Shown here piece after piece: positions 61,797 through 64,000 of a stretch of DNA of 64,000 nucleotides. This stretch comes from an uncultured Lachnospiraceae bacterium. Lineage in GTDB: Bacteria; Bacillota; Clostridia; Lachnospirales; Lachnospiraceae. The first letter of the stretch is position 1. Each line of letters starts with the position of its first letter. Location: contig CADBXF010000015.1 of the NCBI GenBank assembly GCA_902798585.1, positions 32,382 to 96,381 on the forward strand, read 5' to 3'. The notes under the pieces were generated by a model that worked only from the letters and a program-made list of their open reading frames with translations, searched no databases and had not been told where the DNA came from. The position numbers and the translations under genes were made by a program.

Positions 61797-63862
61797 GTGC
61801 TCCGGCAGGGGCACGGGACAATGCGAAGTCCGACAGGGAATGCGGGAATACGGATCGTGATTTCGGCGCAAGGAGTGTGACGGTTGCGAAGAGCGCCGGA
61901 TTCTGCTTCGGCGTACAGCGTGCGGTGGACAGGGTTTTCGCTCTGAGCGAAGGGACCCATGAGCCGGTGTACACACTCGGACCGATTATCCACAACGAGG
62001 ATGTGGTTGCAAAGCTTGCGTCGCGCGGAGTGCAGGTTATAAACAGCGTGGAGGAGCTTGCCTCGGTGACACGGGGCACAATCGTAATCCGTTCCCACGG
62101 GGTCTCCAAGGAGATTAACGACCGCCTTACGGCACTCTCGGAGCAGTCCGGCGGAGCCGTCACGATTGCGGATGCGACATGCCCGTTCGTGAAGAAGATT
62201 CACCGGCTCGTCCACGAGCGCAGCAAGGCCGGAGATCACATTGTCCTCTGCGGGGACGCGACGCATCCCGAGGTGCAGGGAATCGTCGGCTGGTGCGAGG
62301 GTAACGCAACCGTGATTTCCACGGCGGAAGAGGCCGAAAAAACGGCCCGCGAGGCCCATGATGCAGGCGAAAGCGTATGCCTTGCGGCACAAACCACCTT
62401 TCACTATACAAAATTCAAAGATTTTGTTGAAATCTTTCGAAAAATAGGTTATAATGCCAACGATAGTGCGGTTAATACTATCTGCAATGCCACGGAAGAG
62501 AGACAGACTGAGGCGCGCGCATTAGCCAGGCGCTGTGACGCGATGATTGTAATCGGCAGTGCGAACAGCTCCAACACCCGTAAATTATACGAGATTGCTG
62601 CAGAAGAATGTGCGCATACATATTATGTACAATCAGTCCGGGATTTGGATCTCACACCTTTACAAACGTTTCGTTGCGTCGGTATTACGGCAGGGGCGTC
62701 CACCCCGAGATACATTATTGAGGAGGTTCATGTGAAAATGGACAATTTGGAATTTGACCAGCTGTTGGAGGAGTCCTTCAAAACAATACGAAACGGAGAG
62801 GTAGTCGAGGGCACGGTCATTGGTGTTAAGGAAGATGAGATTGCATTGAACATCGGCTACAAGGCGGATGGTATCATTACCAAGGCGGAGTACTCCGGTC
62901 AGCCTGTTGCGGATCTCCGCACGGTTGTAAAGGAGGGAGATGTTCTCTCCGCAAAGGTTATCAAGGTAAATGACGGTGAGGGACAGGTTCTCCTGAGCCG
63001 CAGAAGACTGAACAGCGAGCGTACCAGCGCGCTGTTGCAGGAAGCGTTCGAGCAGGGCACGGTGCTCACCGCGAAGGTGACGAATGTTGTTGACGGCGGT
63101 TTGAATGTCGTTGTCGATGACTGCCGCGTATTTATCCCGGCAAGCCTTGTCTCGGATGTATACGAGAAGGATTTGACGAAGTTCCAGGATCAGGAGATTG
63201 AGTTCCGCATCACGGAATACAATCCGAAGAAGAGACGCGTTATCGGCAACCGTAAGGCGCTTTTGCTTGAGCGCCGCAAGGAGAAGAGCGACGCCCTCAT
63301 GGCAACTCTTCAGGAAGGCGATGTCATCGACGGTATCGTGAAGAATGTTACCGAGTTCGGTGCATTTGTCGACATCGGCGGCGTTGACGGTCTGCTTCAT
63401 GTATCCGAGATCTCCTGGGGCCGCATTGAGAATCCGAAGAAGCTCTTCAAGCCGGGCGACAGCGTTCGCGTATTTGTAAAGGGCATCAACGGAAATAAGA
63501 TTGCGCTCAGCATGAAGTTCGAGGATCAGAACCCTTGGTTCGACGCTGCAGAGCGCTTCGCTCCCGGAACGATTGTTACCGGTCGCGTGGCAAGAATGAC
63601 GGCATTCGGTGCATTTGTTGAGATTGCGAAGGGCGTGGACGCACTGCTGCATGTTTCGCAGATCTCCAGAAACCGTGTCGAGCAACCTTCGGATGTTCTT
63701 TCCGTAGGTCAGGAAATCACGGCGAAGATTGTTGATTTCATTCCGGAGGAGCACAAGATCAGCCTGAGCATCAAGGCTCTGGAGGATGACAACCGCGAGG
63801 AAGAGTATGCAGCCGACGAGGCGGAAGCTCCGGCAGCAGAAGCAGAATCCGAGGAAGCATAA
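61793..63862 (+). CDS. ispH: IspH (HMBPP reductase) fused to ribosomal protein S1 domains
   Basis: This 689-residue fusion combines the last MEP-pathway enzyme with an S1-type RNA-binding protein. Residues about 29-315 are IspH, with cluster cysteines C38 (AGFCFGVQ), C130 (DATCPFV) and C231 (TICNATEE) plus SHGVSKE. Four S1 domains follow to about 670, the last two being the classic EFGAFVDI/AFGAFVEI type, then an acidic tail. The fusion is known in Clostridia. The GTG start at 61793 overlaps the cmk stop and has a weak ribosome site. The last third of the IspH part is AT-richer and holds an internal promoter (62427-62455) and ribosome site (62721-62726). Confidence 0.93.
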   Translation: MSAPAGARDNAKSDRECGNTDRDFGARSVTVAKSAGFCFGVQRAVDRVFALSEGTHEPVYTLGPIIHNEDVVAKLASRGVQVINSVEELASVTRGTIVIRSHGVSKEINDRLTALSEQSGGAVTIADATCPFVKKIHRLVHERSKAGDHIVLCGDATHPEVQGIVGWCEGNATVISTAEEAEKTAREAHDAGESVCLAAQTTFHYTKFKDFVEIFRKIGYNANDSAVNTICNATEERQTEARALARRCDAMIVIGSANSSNTRKLYEIAAEECAHTYYVQSVRDLDLTPLQTFRCVGITAGASTPRYIIEEVHVKMDNLEFDQLLEESFKTIRNGEVVEGTVIGVKEDEIALNIGYKADGIITKAEYSGQPVADLRTVVKEGDVLSAKVIKVNDGEGQVLLSRRRLNSERTSALLQEAFEQGTVLTAKVTNVVDGGLNVVVDDCRVFIPASLVSDVYEKDLTKFQDQEIEFRITEYNPKKRRVIGNRKALLLERRKEKSDALMATLQEGDVIDGIVKNVTEFGAFVDIGGVDGLLHVSEISWGRIENPKKLFKPGDSVRVFVKGINGNKIALSMKFEDQNPWFDAAERFAPGTIVTGRVARMTAFGAFVEIAKGVDALLHVSQISRNRVEQPSDVLSVGQEITAKIVDFIPEEHKISLSIKALEDDNREEEYAADEAEAPAAEAESEEA
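62427..62455 (+). promoter_or_regulatory. Internal near-consensus promoter inside the ispH part
   Basis: TTGAAA (62427-62432) and a perfect TATAAT (62450-62455) are 17 bp apart within coding sequence, in a locally AT-rich stretch of an otherwise GC-rich gene. It would transcribe the S1-coding half alone. Confidence 0.6.
62721..62740 (+). promoter_or_regulatory. Internal ribosome site and start codons for free S1
   Basis: AGGAGG (62721-62726) lies five bases before an in-frame GTG (62732) and eleven before an in-frame ATG (62738). Starting at the ATG would give a 374-residue protein with all four S1 domains and none of IspH. Confidence 0.55.
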
Positions 63863-63891
63863 ATCACTTGTTTGACGAAATGAGGGAACAG

Positions 63892-63926
63892 GAGCACATT
63901 GGGATATCCCCATTGTGCTCTTTCTC
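63892..63926 (+). terminator. Intrinsic terminator after ispH-rpsA
   Basis: GAGCACATTGGG (63892-63903) pairs with CCCATTGTGCTC (63909-63920) with one T-T mismatch, followed by TTTCTC. The T tract is short, so some read-through into plsX is possible. Confidence 0.72.
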
Positions 63927-63949
63927 ATACACAGGAACGGAGGAAAATA

Positions 63950-64000
63950 ATGGACGGAGAAACGATACGCGTGGCGCTCGACGCCATGGGAGGCGACAAT
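63950..64000 (+). CDS. plsX: Phosphate acyltransferase PlsX (5' end only)
   Basis: The first 17 codons are present; the window then ends. The reading IRVALDAMGGDN is the highly conserved N-terminal motif of PlsX, which converts acyl-ACP to acyl-phosphate for phospholipid synthesis. The ATG at 63950 follows CGGAGG with six bases of spacing. rpmF, which often precedes plsX, is absent. The rest of the gene lies beyond the window. Confidence 0.88.
   Translation, partial: MDGETIRVALDAMGGDN

Noticed and set aside
61793..63862. IspH-S1 fusion as an assembly artefact
   Set aside because: The same fusion is known in many Clostridia, and the junction is in frame with no disturbance.

Overview
All 58 genes recognised in this window lie on the + strand, and the window is densely packed: many start and stop codons overlap, Shine-Dalgarno sites are strong, and coding sequence is GC-rich with AT-rich promoter gaps. 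Gene content and order point to a Gram-positive Clostridia member, probably Lachnospiraceae-like: the asp23-nusB-xseAB-ispA-dxs-tlyA-nadK-argR-recN run, the priA-def-fmt-rsmB-rlmN-phosphatase-PASTA kinase-rsgA-rpe run, an FeoA-FeoB fusion, an mraZ-led division cluster, and an IspH-ribosomal protein S1 fusion. The genus cannot be fixed from the sequence alone. Places where spore-formers usually carry sporulation genes (after recN, after ftsZ, before asp23) hold other genes, so the organism may not sporulate.

Layout: 1-4.1 kb holds accessory metabolism (ferredoxin-type aldo/keto reductase, HAD phosphatase, an unusual cytoplasmic GH5 protein, an acidic tandem-repeat protein). 4.2-5.4 kb holds a Ca2+/Na+ exchanger. 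5.5-18.5 kb holds the asp23-to-recN housekeeping run (transcription antitermination, DNA repair, isoprenoid precursor synthesis, NAD kinase, arginine repressor), then yebC, recN, a C-type-lectin lipoprotein and glycogen synthase. 18.6-32.2 kb holds murE, murF and the priA-to-rpe run, which includes the Ser/Thr phosphatase and PASTA kinase pair. 32.2-36.7 kb holds ychF, lgt and feoAB. 36.7-46.1 kb is the division and cell-wall cluster mraZ-rsmH-ftsL-pbp-murD-ftsW-ftsQ-ftsZ. mraY and murG are absent from it. 46.2-46.8 kb holds a small, probably abundant, membrane-anchored surface protein. 46.9-56.8 kb is a ten-gene Mrp/Mbh-type cation/proton antiporter operon with four complete proton-channel subunits. 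56.9-64 kb holds folD, rimO, pgsA, a flavoprotein, cmk, ispH-rpsA and the start of plsX.

The main theme is the cell envelope: precursor synthesis (MurD/E/F), polymerisation (FtsW plus a class B PBP), division-ring assembly, lipoprotein maturation (Lgt), phospholipid synthesis (PgsA, PlsX), muropeptide sensing (PASTA kinase) and ion homeostasis (CaCA exchanger, Mrp-like complex). The most unusual observations are: a near-consensus promoter plus an internal ribosome-binding site inside the ispH-rpsA fusion, which could release free S1; the Mrp-like operon with four antiporter subunits and no hydrogenase; an exact SOS-box match and MraZ boxes in front of mraZ; a C-type-lectin lipoprotein at the usual spoIVB position; and a GH5 protein with altered active-site residues. 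No RNA genes, insertion sequences, CRISPR arrays or minus-strand genes were found. No gap between genes exceeds 300 bp. The longest, between feoAB and mraZ, is about 220 bp and is regulatory.
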